64,000 nucleotides of DNA from JBBDWK01 sp040902885 (lineage in GTDB: Bacteria; Acidobacteriota; Terriglobia; Bryobacterales; Bryobacteraceae): the NCBI GenBank assembly GCA_040902885.1, contig JBBDWK010000046.1, forward strand, positions 76,890 to 140,889. The letters run 5' to 3'. Below, piece by piece: positions 43,983 through 51,991 of this stretch. The notes under the pieces are model-generated. The model was not told where the DNA came from and did not search any database. It worked only from the letters and a program-made list of their open reading frames with translations. Positions within the stretch are counted from its first letter, which is position 1. Each line of letters starts with the position of its first letter. A program made the translations under genes and the position numbers.

Positions 43983-44921
43983 TTATAAGCCCGGCTTTAG
44001 CGTTTCCAGCCACTGCGCGAGCTCCAAGGGTAGAGGAGACTCCACCTGGACCAGAGCGCCCGTGGAGGGCTGCGCGAAACGGAGGCTCCGGGCATGCAAA
44101 AAGTAACGGTTCAGATCCGGCTCGCGCGCCGCGCCGTAGAGCGGATCGCCGACCACGGGGTGGCCGATGCTCGAAAGGTGCACGCGGATCTGGTGCGTGC
44201 GGCCAGTGGCGATGCGCACCTCGAGAAGAGTGTGCTTTTCGAAGCGGCGGATCGCGCGAAAGCTTGTCACCGCCGTCCGGCCTTTCGATAGCCGGGCGGT
44301 CATGCGTATGCGATGCACGGGATCCCGCGCGATGGGCTTCTCGATTTTGCCCTGGCCTCCGGTTGTTCCGTGCACCAGCGCCCAGTAAATCTTCTCGACC
44401 TTCCGTCCGGAGAACTGCGATGCGAGATTGCGGTGCGCTTCGTCGTTCTTAGCCACCAGCAGCACGCCGCTGGTGAAGCGGTCCAGGCGATGCACGATGC
44501 CCGGCCGCAGCTCCCCCCCCACGGCCGATAGAGCGCCGAAACGCGCGAGCAAGGCGTTGACCAACGTGCCGGAATGCACACCCGCGCCCGCGTGTACAAC
44601 CATGCCGGCCGGCTTGTCGATAGCCACGACATCCGCGTCTTCATAGAGGACCGTGAGCGGGATGGATTCCGGAACGGCCGCAAGCGGCGGCAACTGCGCA
44701 GGCCACACTTCCACCACGTCGCCTTCACGCACTAGATAGGAGGGCTTTTGCGGCGCGCCGCCGACTTTCACGCGCTCGCTCGCGATCCAGCCCTGCAGGC
44801 GCGACCGGCTGTATGAAGGAAGCCGCTCCGGCAGATAACGATCCAGGCGCTTGCCCGCGTCGGGCGAGGAGACTTCGAATCGCAAGGGGCGTTCGCTCGA
44901 ATTGGCGCTCGAATTGGTCAA
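43983..44921 (-). CDS. rluD: RluD/RluA-type pseudouridine synthase
   Basis: The protein has an N-terminal S4 domain (PSYSRSRLQGWIASERVKVGG), DKPAGMVVHAG, the catalytic Asp in RPGIVHRLDRFTSGVLLVAKND, and the C-terminal GRTHQIRVHLSSIGHPVVGD. It makes pseudouridines in 23S rRNA. The best start is a TTG at 44921 giving 312 aa; further upstream the frame runs antisense to the next gene and is rejected. An ATG at 44931 lies in another frame. A 12-bp tandem repeat lies at the N-terminus. Confidence 0.9.
   Translation of the reverse strand: MTNSSANSSERPLRFEVSSPDAGKRLDRYLPERLPSYSRSRLQGWIASERVKVGGAPQKPSYLVREGDVVEVWPAQLPPLAAVPESIPLTVLYEDADVVAIDKPAGMVVHAGAGVHSGTLVNALLARFGALSAVGGELRPGIVHRLDRFTSGVLLVAKNDEAHRNLASQFSGRKVEKIYWALVHGTTGGQGKIEKPIARDPVHRIRMTARLSKGRTAVTSFRAIRRFEKHTLLEVRIATGRTHQIRVHLSSIGHPVVGDPLYGAAREPDLNRYFLHARSLRFAQPSTGALVQVESPLPLELAQWLETLKPGL
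44894..44917. repeat. Two perfect 12-bp tandem copies at the 5' end of rluD
   Basis: CGCTCGAATTGG occurs twice without interruption (44894-44905 and 44906-44917). Because 12 is a multiple of three, it adds four codons (NSSANSS in translation) to the start of RluD and keeps the frame. Confidence 0.85.
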
Positions 44922-44942
44922 TGGATTGCATCTTACCGAAAT

Positions 44943-46055
44943 ATGCCCGCTACCCAGTCGGTGGAACCGCAGCTTGAGTCGTTGGCGGCCTTCCAGGCTA
45001 CTTCTTTTCCAGTGGTTAGTCTTTATCTGAACACACAGCCGGATCAACATGGCCGGGACTTTTTCGGCGCGTTCGTCAGGAAGGAGTTTAAGGAGCGCGC
45101 CGAGAGCTTCCCGCCGCGATCCCCGGAGCGCGTCAGCTTCGAGCGCGACAGCGAGAGGATCCAGAGATATCTCCGGCACGAGCTGCTTCCGTCGTCTAAT
45201 GGCGCGGCCATCTTCGCCTGCTCCGCGGCGAACGATTTCTTCGAGGCGATTCAACTGGAAGCGCCCATCGAGAAAAACGAGTTGCACGTTTATCGAAAGC
45301 CGCACCTATACACTCTTGCGAGACTCAACGACGCCTACCGCCGCTATGCGGCGCTGCTGGTGGATACGAATGCGGCGCGGCTGTACGTGTTCGGACTGAA
45401 ACGCACGATCGAGAAGCGTGAGATCGAGAACGTCAAGATGAGCCGCACGGACGTGGGCGGCTGGTCCCAGGCGCGCTTTCAGCGCCACGTGGACAACTTC
45501 TACCTCCAGCATGCCAAGGAGGTGGTGGACGCGCTCGATCGCGTGGTGCGGGACGAAGACATCGAGGAGGTAATTGTCGCCGGGGATGAAGTGATCATCC
45601 CGATCCTGCGCGAGCAGATGCCGAAGCACTTGAACGCAAAGGTGCGCGAGATTCTGCGGCTGGACATGGAGACGCCCGAGCACGAAGTGCTGCGAGCGAC
45701 GCTCGAAGCGCTGCGCGAGAACGAAGCGAAGGACGACGCGGAGCGCGCGCAACGCGTCCTGGGCGAGTATCTCGCCGGAGGTCTGGCGGCTGCAGGACCG
45801 CTGGCCGTACTTACGGCGCTGGTCAACGGCCAGGTGGACGAACTGTTCCTGAGCGGGGGACTCGACCGGATGCTGCCGGGCGAGCAGACGCTGGAAGGTC
45901 CCGCGGCCGCAGCGGAGCCGGTGCCAAGGGCCATGCTCCCGGACGCCCTGGTTACGCATGCCCAGCAGACCGGCGCAAAAGTGACCTTCTTCGAGAACTC
46001 CGATCTGCTGAAGCAGGTAGGCGGTGTGGCGGCCAGGCTGCGATTTCGCGTCTGA
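44943..46055 (+). CDS. BaeRF (Vms1/eRF1-like) family protein
   Basis: The 370-aa protein is of the bacterial archaeo-eukaryotic release factor type. Residues 20-135 form an N-terminal domain; residues 136-260 are an eRF1 domain-2-like part with YAALLVDTNAARLYVF and a GGWSQARFQRH loop at residues 172-182, the counterpart of the GGQ/GxxQ loop that cleaves peptidyl-tRNA in Vms1. The C-terminal part (TALVNGQVDELFLSGG and KVTFFENSDLLKQVGGVAA) is domain-3-like. Cytoplasmic ribosome rescue is inferred from the family. Confidence 0.8.
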   Translation: MPATQSVEPQLESLAAFQATSFPVVSLYLNTQPDQHGRDFFGAFVRKEFKERAESFPPRSPERVSFERDSERIQRYLRHELLPSSNGAAIFACSAANDFFEAIQLEAPIEKNELHVYRKPHLYTLARLNDAYRRYAALLVDTNAARLYVFGLKRTIEKREIENVKMSRTDVGGWSQARFQRHVDNFYLQHAKEVVDALDRVVRDEDIEEVIVAGDEVIIPILREQMPKHLNAKVREILRLDMETPEHEVLRATLEALRENEAKDDAERAQRVLGEYLAGGLAAAGPLAVLTALVNGQVDELFLSGGLDRMLPGEQTLEGPAAAAEPVPRAMLPDALVTHAQQTGAKVTFFENSDLLKQVGGVAARLRFRV

Positions 46056-46065
46056 GGAAACAAAC

Positions 46066-46389
46066 ATGGGGAAGAAATCCAATTTCAATCAGGACTACTT
46101 TAAGATTGCGGGCCGCGAGCTTCCGGGCAAGGATGTGCCACAGGAAGTTCAAAAACAGCAATTTGCGGAAATAAAGGCACGCGAAAAGCGCGAGAGCGTC
46201 CGGGCGAAAGCCGAAGGAGAGGGAACTCAGATGAGTGAGCAGACCTCAACCAAGACCGGGAAGCAGTCGTCCGCCAAGAAGGACGCTTCGACGCGCCATG
46301 GAGAAGAGCCGCAGCCAGCGACCAGTCCAGTGGACGGAGCGTTCGGCAAGGAGCCCAGTCCGAGGAGGAGGAGAAAGAAGGTTAGCTGA
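46066..46389 (+). CDS. Small basic low-complexity protein
   Basis: From ATG 46066, ten bases after the BaeRF stop, the 107-aa product begins MGKKSNFNQDYFKIAGRELP and is rich in Lys, Glu, Gln and Ser, with an Arg/Lys-rich end (RRRRKKVS). I do not recognise a domain. The first 45 residues look helical and ordered, the rest disordered. Tight linkage to the BaeRF gene suggests a shared RNA- or ribosome-related role, but this is only context. Its 3' end overlaps the opposing gene by eight bases. Confidence 0.6.
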   Translation: MGKKSNFNQDYFKIAGRELPGKDVPQEVQKQQFAEIKAREKRESVRAKAEGEGTQMSEQTSTKTGKQSSAKKDASTRHGEEPQPATSPVDGAFGKEPSPRRRRKKVS

Positions 46390-47191
46390 CGCCGGCCAGG
46401 CGCGCGCTCATGGGACCGATGTGGATGTGCGGCGCCGTGGATTTGCCGCGGACGGCGCTGCGGAAGGCAAAGTAGGGAATGCGGTTGGCTTCCAGGAATC
46501 GCCGCAGCCAGACGCCTTCCGGCTCGTCGGGATGCAGCGCGACGTCCACGCGGTCCCGGTGATCGAACCCCAAAGCGCGGTGCAGAGCCGTGGCGCCGTT
46601 GGCGCTGATGGGCAGCGGCTTCGCAAAGTGGCCTTCAAAGGCGAGAACGATCTCCTTCAAGTTGCGCCGGGTGAAGAAGCCGTCGCCATCGTAGCGTTCC
46701 GCAATCGGACCGGGTACGGGCGGAGCCGGCTCGGAAGCAACCATCGCCGCGGCAGCCGCCTCCTCAGCCCTTGCCATTTCCGCCAGTTCGCGGACTAGTT
46801 TGGCCCGGGAATGAGCGAGATCCAGTTCCTTGCGGGCCCGATCCATGGCTTGCAGCGGATCGCCCAAAGAGAGACGGGGCAGAACGCCCTCCGCCACCAG
46901 CCGCTTGGCCTCCTCCAGGCTGGCTTTCTTCCGGTCCAGACGCCGTTGGGCGACAGCGACCATATCGTCGGCGACTTCCTCGGTGAGATCGTCGCCGTAC
47001 AGGGTGCGCCGCAGAAACGCTGCGTCGCCGGCGTCCGCCGATTCGGCTTCGGCGCGCTCCAGCTGGGCGCGCGGCGCGGCCCCGGCTTCCACCAGAGCCC
47101 TCAACTCATCAAGCGTCTTAAGCGTCCCGGGCGGCGCCTGAGCGTAGGCCACGCCGGCAAGCAGCGCCAAAACGAACCGCATTTGTCTCAT
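46382..47191 (-). CDS. Exported protein with peptidase-M15-like C-terminal domain
   Basis: From ATG 47191 the product is 269 aa with a signal peptide (MRQMRFVLALLAGVAYAQA). Residues about 20-150 are Ala/Glu/Arg-rich and helical (coiled coil likely). Residues about 170-265 have GFDHRDRVDVALHPDEPEG and TAPHIHIGPMS, an H...D...HxH arrangement like zinc DD-peptidases of the M15 class. A role in peptidoglycan trimming is inferred. The family assignment is tentative, since only short motifs match. Confidence 0.65.
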   Translation of the reverse strand: MRQMRFVLALLAGVAYAQAPPGTLKTLDELRALVEAGAAPRAQLERAEAESADAGDAAFLRRTLYGDDLTEEVADDMVAVAQRRLDRKKASLEEAKRLVAEGVLPRLSLGDPLQAMDRARKELDLAHSRAKLVRELAEMARAEEAAAAAMVASEPAPPVPGPIAERYDGDGFFTRRNLKEIVLAFEGHFAKPLPISANGATALHRALGFDHRDRVDVALHPDEPEGVWLRRFLEANRIPYFAFRSAVRGKSTAPHIHIGPMSARLAGVS

Positions 47192-47209
47192 TGTAGTACG
47201 ATACGAACA

Positions 47210-47560
47210 GTGGAAAGGATCGCTCCGCCGTTGCTCCTGGCAGTCCGTGCAGCCGAATCGAAGAAAGCGACCGATATTAAAGTTCTCGATCTCAGCGGAA
47301 TCACCTCGTTCACCGACTATTTCGTGATCTGCTCCGGCTCCAACCCGCGCCAGATCCAGGCCATCAGCGACGAGATTCGCAAGCGGCTGAAGGATACGGG
47401 CGAGATGCCGATGAGCGTGGAGGGGTACGATGAGGCCGAGTGGATTCTTACGGACTACGGGGACTTCCTGATTCATGTCTTCTCCGAAAAAGCCCGTGGG
47501 AACTATGATCTGGAACGGCTCTGGCGCAACGCAAAGACGGTGGAAATCCCGCCGCAGTGA
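47210..47560 (+). CDS. rsfS: Ribosome silencing factor RsfS
   Basis: The 116-aa protein starts at a GTG at 47210 and contains DIKVLDLSGITSFTDYFVIC, GSNPRQIQAISDEI, EGYDEAEWILTDYGDFLIHV and the C-terminal YDLERLWRNAK, the full RsfS/Iojap domain. It binds ribosomal protein L14 and blocks subunit joining in starvation. It overlaps rlmH by four bases (GTGA), a common pairing. A longer upstream frame covers the opposing gene and is rejected. Confidence 0.93.
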   Translation: MERIAPPLLLAVRAAESKKATDIKVLDLSGITSFTDYFVICSGSNPRQIQAISDEIRKRLKDTGEMPMSVEGYDEAEWILTDYGDFLIHVFSEKARGNYDLERLWRNAKTVEIPPQ

Positions 47561-47976
47561 AGGTAATTCTCTACTACGTCGGCAAAGCCCGCGATCCTCA
47601 CGCAAACGCCCTGGCTCAGGAGTATGTCACGCGATCCGGGCGGTACGCACGCTGCGAGATGCGGGAGCTGCGGCCGGCCCGCACGGACCTCTGGAGCCGC
47701 CATCCCTCGGCGACCAGAATTCTGCTCGATCCGGAGGGACGCGCGCTGAGTTCGCGCGACTTTACGTCGCTGGTGGAGCGCGCCGAACTGGAGGCCCGCG
47801 ATCTGGTCTTTGTGGTGGGCGGGGCGGACGGCCTGCCGGCGGAGTGGCGTTCCCGCGCGGACCTGTTACTCTCGCTTTCCCCGCTGACGTTTCCGCACGA
47901 GCTCGCGCGCGCCGTCCTGGCCGAGCAGATCTACCGGGCCTTCGCGACGTTGCGGGGCCATCCATACCCGCGCTAA
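47557..47976 (+). CDS. rlmH: 23S rRNA pseudouridine-1915 N3-methyltransferase RlmH
   Basis: The 139-aa SPOUT methyltransferase begins MKVILYYVGKARDPHANALAQEY from a GTG start. ILLDPEGRALSSRDFTSL, VFVVGGADGLP and FPHELARAVLAEQIYRAF form the trefoil-knot SAM site and dimer interface. It modifies pseudouridine 1915 in helix 69. It is coupled to rsfS and lies 24 bases before accD. Confidence 0.95.
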   Translation: MKVILYYVGKARDPHANALAQEYVTRSGRYARCEMRELRPARTDLWSRHPSATRILLDPEGRALSSRDFTSLVERAELEARDLVFVVGGADGLPAEWRSRADLLLSLSPLTFPHELARAVLAEQIYRAFATLRGHPYPR

Positions 47977-48000
47977 CGTAAGGGATTTGGAAACACCATT

Positions 48001-48861
48001 ATGTCGTGGTTCGAACGCAAAAAATCGACGCCCGAGAAGAAGGTCGAAGGTGACCGTCACGTTCGGACCGAGGGGCTTTGGCTCAAGTGCGAAGCCTGCC
48101 GCCAGATCGTCTGGAAGCGGGATCTGGAGGGCAATGCCGGAGTCTGCCCCAAGTGCGGCGCGCACAGCCGGATAGACGCCGTGCAGCGCCTCAAACTGCT
48201 TTTTGACGGAGACTTCGAGCGTCACGACACGCAACTCGCCTCCACCGATCCGCTGAGCTTCGTGGATCAGAAGCCTTATAAAGAGCGGCTCAAAGCGGTG
48301 CAGGCGTCCACCTCTCTCACCGATGCGGTAATCTCCGCCTCGGGCTACATCAATGGACGGCGGGTGAACATCTGCGCCATGGAGTCGAAATTCATCGGCG
48401 GCAGCATGGGTTACGTGGTTGGGGAGACGATCACCTGCGCCATCGAGCGGTCCGTCGCCCAACGCGTGCCCATCGTGATCGTTTCGGCCTCGGGCGGGGC
48501 CCGCATGCAGGAAGGCGCGGTGAGCCTGATGCAGATGGCCAAAATCTCCGGCGCGCTCATGCGCCTGGACGAAGCGCGCATTCCCTACATCAGCGTCCTC
48601 ACGGACCCCACTACCGGCGGGGTCACCGCCAGTTTCGCCATGCTGGGCGACCTGAATATCGCCGAGCCCGGCGCGCTGATCGGCTTCGCGGGACCGCGCG
48701 TCATCGAGCAAACCATCCGCCAGAAGCTTCCGGAAGGTTTCCAGCGCAGCGAATTTCTCCTGAAGCATGGCATGCTGGACGCGGTAGTGCCTCGATTCGA
48801 GATCAAGGCATACATATCGAAAGCGCTCGAGTTTTTTTGCGGTCCTCTACCATCGGCTTGA
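48001..48861 (+). CDS. accD: Acetyl-CoA carboxylase carboxyltransferase subunit beta
   Basis: The 286-aa protein has the N-terminal zinc ribbon (Cys30, Cys33, Cys49, Cys52) and the crotonase-like carboxyltransferase core with ESKFIGGSMGYVVGE, VSASGGARMQEGAVSLMQM, TDPTTGGVTASFAMLGD and GFAGPRVIEQTI. It makes malonyl-CoA with AccA and biotinyl AccB/AccC, which are not in the window. The stop and the folC start share one base (TGATG). Confidence 0.97.
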   Translation: MSWFERKKSTPEKKVEGDRHVRTEGLWLKCEACRQIVWKRDLEGNAGVCPKCGAHSRIDAVQRLKLLFDGDFERHDTQLASTDPLSFVDQKPYKERLKAVQASTSLTDAVISASGYINGRRVNICAMESKFIGGSMGYVVGETITCAIERSVAQRVPIVIVSASGGARMQEGAVSLMQMAKISGALMRLDEARIPYISVLTDPTTGGVTASFAMLGDLNIAEPGALIGFAGPRVIEQTIRQKLPEGFQRSEFLLKHGMLDAVVPRFEIKAYISKALEFFCGPLPSA

Positions 48862-50129
48862 TGAACTATCCGGAGTCCGTCCGGTTCCTGTACGCGCTGG
48901 GCAACGAGTACAAGACGGCCAAGCTCGGCCTGGACCGGATTCGCCTGCTGCTGTCCGCGCTGGGCGACCCGCACGAGCGTGTTTCATTCGTTCACGTTGC
49001 CGGAACCAACGGCAAGGGATCCACGTGTGCGCTGATCGAATCGGCGTTGCGCGCGGCCGGCCAGCGAACGGGTCTCTATACTTCGCCGCACCTGGTTTCG
49101 CCCACCGAGCGCATCCGCCTTCAGGGCCGGCCCGTCCCGGAAGACGCGTTCGCCGAGGCCTTCAACCGCGTTCACGAAGCCGCGCTGAGCCTGATGGCAC
49201 GGGGCGAGATCGATCTGCATCCAACCTACTTCGAGACCGTCACCGCAATGGCCTTCGGGCTTTTCGCGGATGCGGGCGTGGAGACGGCTGTGCTCGAAGT
49301 GGGTCTCGGCGGGCGGCTGGATGCCACCAACGTGGTGACGCCGCGGCTTTGCGTGATCACTCCCGTGGATTTCGACCACCAGGAGTTTCTTGGAAGCAGT
49401 CTGGAGTCCATCGCCTCGGAAAAAGCCGGGATTCTGAAGCCGCCCGCGCCCGCCGTAATCGCGAAACAGCGTCCCGAGGCGCAGGCGGCGGTGGAAGCTT
49501 GCGCGGCTTCCCGAAAAGTTGAGTTGATTCATGCCGGAAGCATCCAGAACCTGGAGCTTCACGCTACTGGAAGCCGCTTCCGGCTGGGTGAGCAGTGGAT
49601 TGAGTGCCCGCTTGCCGGGGAGCACCAGGCGGAGAACGCCGCCACGGCCTTCGCGGCGCTTCAGCGTCTCGGGATTTCCGCTCCGGACATCGCGCAGGGA
49701 ATCGCGCAAACCCGCTGGCCGGGCCGGATGGAGTTGGTCTCCCGGAACCCGGACATCCTCCTCGACGGCGCTCACAACCCGGCCGGAGCGAAGGCCCTGG
49801 CCGGTTATCTGCGCCGCTTCGGCGCGCGCCGGCGGTTGCGCCTCATCTTCGGAGTCATGCGCGAGAAGGCTGCGGCCGAAATGGCTGCCGAGTTGTTTCC
49901 CCTCGCATGGGAGGTAATCCCGGTTGCGCCGCACCAGGTTCGCGCCCTGCCCGCCGAAGCCATACGGCAACTCTCACCGCACCCGAGGATGCGGGCTGCG
50001 GCTTCGCTTGCCTCGGCGCTGGAAGCCGCGCGGACCGGAGCCGCCCCGGGCGATTGGATCGTCATTACCGGCTCGCTGTTTCTGGTGGGCGAGGCGCGCG
50101 CGCTGCTGCTGCCCGAGGCCCTGATATAA
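48861..50129 (+). CDS. folC: Bifunctional folylpolyglutamate/dihydrofolate synthase
   Basis: From ATG 48861 the product is 422 aa, with the P-loop VHVAGTNGKGSTCALIES, the Mur-ligase type TYFETVTAMAFGLFA, EVGLGGRLDATNVV and a late DGAHNPAGAKALAGY. It adds glutamate to folates. A frame start at 48837 would lie inside accD and is rejected. It sits between accD and plsC in the same operon. Confidence 0.95.
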   Translation: MNYPESVRFLYALGNEYKTAKLGLDRIRLLLSALGDPHERVSFVHVAGTNGKGSTCALIESALRAAGQRTGLYTSPHLVSPTERIRLQGRPVPEDAFAEAFNRVHEAALSLMARGEIDLHPTYFETVTAMAFGLFADAGVETAVLEVGLGGRLDATNVVTPRLCVITPVDFDHQEFLGSSLESIASEKAGILKPPAPAVIAKQRPEAQAAVEACAASRKVELIHAGSIQNLELHATGSRFRLGEQWIECPLAGEHQAENAATAFAALQRLGISAPDIAQGIAQTRWPGRMELVSRNPDILLDGAHNPAGAKALAGYLRRFGARRRLRLIFGVMREKAAAEMAAELFPLAWEVIPVAPHQVRALPAEAIRQLSPHPRMRAAASLASALEAARTGAAPGDWIVITGSLFLVGEARALLLPEALI

Positions 50130-50143
50130 TAGGGTCCCGCCCC

Positions 50144-50884
50144 ATGAATCCGTTTCTCTGGCGATCCCTGCTGCTGACCTCGCCGGCCGCTGTGGTCCTG
50201 ATGGCTATGCTCGGGATTACATCGCTGATCCTTTCGTTTGTGCCGAAGGGAGGCGCGGCCCAGTATGCTTTCTCGCGCTGGTGCGCGCGGATGCTGCTGC
50301 GGGTGGGGGGTGTTCGGGTAAAAGCGGAGGGGTTGGAAGAGTTGAATCCGGGCGCGGTTTACGTCTTTGCCTCCAATCACGCCAGCCTCATGGACCCTCC
50401 CGTGCTGACCGCGCATCTGCCGATTCAGTTCCGTTACCTGGCGAAAAAAGAATTGTTTCGCGTTCCGTTTCTGGGGATGCATCTGCGCTCCAGCGGGCAT
50501 CTGGCCGTGGACCGGAGCGATGCCCGGGCCGGGCTGCGTAGCATGAGCGATGCGGCGCGAACCATGCGCGACAAAGGCATCTCCGTGCTGGTATTTCCGG
50601 AAGGCAGCCGCACCGGCGGCGAGCTGAAGGACTTCAAGGAAGGCGCCGCTTACATCGCGTTGAAGGCCGGCCTGCCGGTGGTGCCCGTAGCGCTCTCCGG
50701 CACGCACCAGATCCTTTCGCCGGGCCGCCTGTTGATCCGTCCGGGCGAAGTGCTGCTGCGGGTGGCCGAACCGATTTCCACTCTCGGAATGACGTTGAAG
50801 GACCGCGCGCGGCTGACCGAACTGCTGCACCGCCGCGTGGCCGACCTGATGGCCGGGCCGCCGGAAGAGGCGTCCGCCATCTGA
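50144..50884 (+). CDS. plsC: 1-acyl-glycerol-3-phosphate acyltransferase
   Basis: From ATG 50144 the product is 246 aa with an N-terminal membrane segment (about residues 10-32). The acyltransferase motifs are NHASLMD (His79, Asp84), HLRSSGHLAVDR, and VFPEGSRTGG, and VVPVALSG. It makes phosphatidic acid at the inner membrane. The gene follows folC by 14 bases. An upstream open frame inside folC is rejected. Confidence 0.94.
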   Translation: MNPFLWRSLLLTSPAAVVLMAMLGITSLILSFVPKGGAAQYAFSRWCARMLLRVGGVRVKAEGLEELNPGAVYVFASNHASLMDPPVLTAHLPIQFRYLAKKELFRVPFLGMHLRSSGHLAVDRSDARAGLRSMSDAARTMRDKGISVLVFPEGSRTGGELKDFKEGAAYIALKAGLPVVPVALSGTHQILSPGRLLIRPGEVLLRVAEPISTLGMTLKDRARLTELLHRRVADLMAGPPEEASAI

Positions 50885-50893
50885 AGCGCGACC

Positions 50894-51433
50894 ATGTCCG
50901 AGGCCCTGCGCGTTCTGATCACCGCTCAACAGATTCACCGCCGCATCCAGGAGATAGGCGCGCAAATCGACGCGGATTATCCCGAGGGACGGCTGCACCT
51001 GGTGTGCATTTTGAAAGGGGCGTGCTTCTTCCTGGCCGATCTGGCGCGAGCCATCCGGCGCGAGACCTATATCGACTTTATCGGGATCTCGAGCTATGGG
51101 AAGAACAAGTCCAGCTCGGGCCAGGTCAAGCTGACCAGGGACCTGGATCACATCGTGGAGGGCGCGCACGTCCTGGTGGTGGAAGACATCGTGGACAGCG
51201 GCGTCACCTTGAGCTATCTGGCGGATGTGCTGCAGCAGCGCCGGCCGCGGTCGCTGCGCATCGCGACCTTGCTGGACAAGCCCGGCCGGCGCAAACAGCC
51301 GGTGGATGTCGCCTATGTGGGCTTCCAGATTCCGGACGAGTTCGTGGTCGGCTACGGACTGGACTACGCGGAGAAGTACCGCAACCTGCCGGAGATCTGC
51401 GTGCTCGAGACCAGCGCGGAGGCGGCGCCGTAG
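50894..51433 (+). CDS. hpt: Hypoxanthine phosphoribosyltransferase
   Basis: The 179-aa protein has the flexible-loop region SYGKNKSSSG, the PRPP motif VLVVEDIVDSGVTLSYL and the base-specificity region GFQIPDEFVVGYGLDYAEKYRNLP. It salvages hypoxanthine and guanine in the cytoplasm. It is the last gene of the rsfS-rlmH-accD-folC-plsC-hpt run, nine bases after plsC. The REP-like element and an assembly gap lie just after it. Confidence 0.95.
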   Translation: MSEALRVLITAQQIHRRIQEIGAQIDADYPEGRLHLVCILKGACFFLADLARAIRRETYIDFIGISSYGKNKSSSGQVKLTRDLDHIVEGAHVLVVEDIVDSGVTLSYLADVLQQRRPRSLRIATLLDKPGRRKQPVDVAYVGFQIPDEFVVGYGLDYAEKYRNLPEICVLETSAEAAP

Positions 51434-51438
51434 CATAG

Positions 51439-51521
51439 TGCGTCAAACAACCGCTCCCTCACGGTCGCGGCTCTGAGGGGACTTNNNNNNNNNNACCGTG
51501 AGGGAGCGGTTGCCGGGGCGT
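51439..51521. repeat. REP-like palindromic element, copy 2, interrupted by the assembly gap
   Basis: Bases 51448-51465 and 51495-51512 are perfect inverted arms of 18 nt, and their sequence matches the arms of copy 1 at 186-246. TGCGTCA precedes the left arm (51439-51445) and a related GCGTC follows the right arm. The left arm continues with CGCGGCTC as in copy 1, but its right counterpart is lost in the N run. The element lies between the convergent hpt and GcvH-like genes. Confidence 0.8.
51485..51494. other. Assembly gap (10 N)
   Basis: Ten consecutive undetermined bases separate two contigs joined in this sequence. The gap lies inside the loop or inner arm of the palindromic repeat. The true length of missing sequence is unknown. 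Confidence 0.99.
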
Positions 51522-51526
51522 CGAGA

Positions 51527-51991
51527 TCAGTCGTCCTGTTGTCCCCCCTGGTGACGGCTGGCAAGCATCTTGTCGATGCTGGCGTCCAGCACCGCAACGT
51601 AGCCGTGAACGTCGAGGCTTTCGGGTTCCGGCTGCCCGCGCACCTCATACAGCCATCCACGGCCGTAGGGGTCCGTGTCCGCCAGCGTGATATCGGCCTC
51701 CAGATCCGGGCCGGCGCCCAGAAATTCTCCCGTCGCCACGCTGTAGATGTCGCTGATGGCTTTGAAGCCTTCCACCGAACCGATCTGCTGACCGACCGTC
51801 ACCGTTCCGCCCGGCTGCGCCAAAAACCCATATTCCACAAGCTCGCCCAGCATTCGGGTTGCGAACTTGGTGAGGCCGATACGCCACACTCCGGGCTCGC
51901 GCTCAAAGAGCCAGTAGTGCGACCGCGTGTAGCGGCGGCTGGCAGGGAGTCGCGTCGAGAAGCGCGATCTCTTGTAATGGATCTCCGTCAT
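51527..51991 (-). CDS. GcvH-like lipoyl carrier protein
   Basis: From ATG 51991 the product is 154 aa. HYWLFEREPGVWRIGLTKFA and LGELVEYGF match the glycine-cleavage H fold, and the lipoylation site Lys77 lies in GSVEGFKAISDIYSVATGEF. Length exceeds the usual 125-130 aa by a C-terminal tail of about 20 residues ending in QQDD. No gcvT or gcvP is in the window. The start overlaps the cysteine desulfurase stop by four bases (ATGA), so the two are coupled. Confidence 0.88.
   Translation of the reverse strand: MTEIHYKRSRFSTRLPASRRYTRSHYWLFEREPGVWRIGLTKFATRMLGELVEYGFLAQPGGTVTVGQQIGSVEGFKAISDIYSVATGEFLGAGPDLEADITLADTDPYGRGWLYEVRGQPEPESLDVHGYVAVLDASIDKMLASRHQGGQQDD

Noticed and set aside
44922..45305. 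N-terminal extension of rluD by 128 codons
   Set aside because: The added sequence runs antisense to the BaeRF gene and resembles no RluD N-terminus; the S4 domain follows directly after the TTG at 44921.
50125..50130. TATAAT 13 bases before plsC as a promoter
   Set aside because: The sequence falls in the final codons of folC and its stop, within a tight operon, so it is most likely coincidental.
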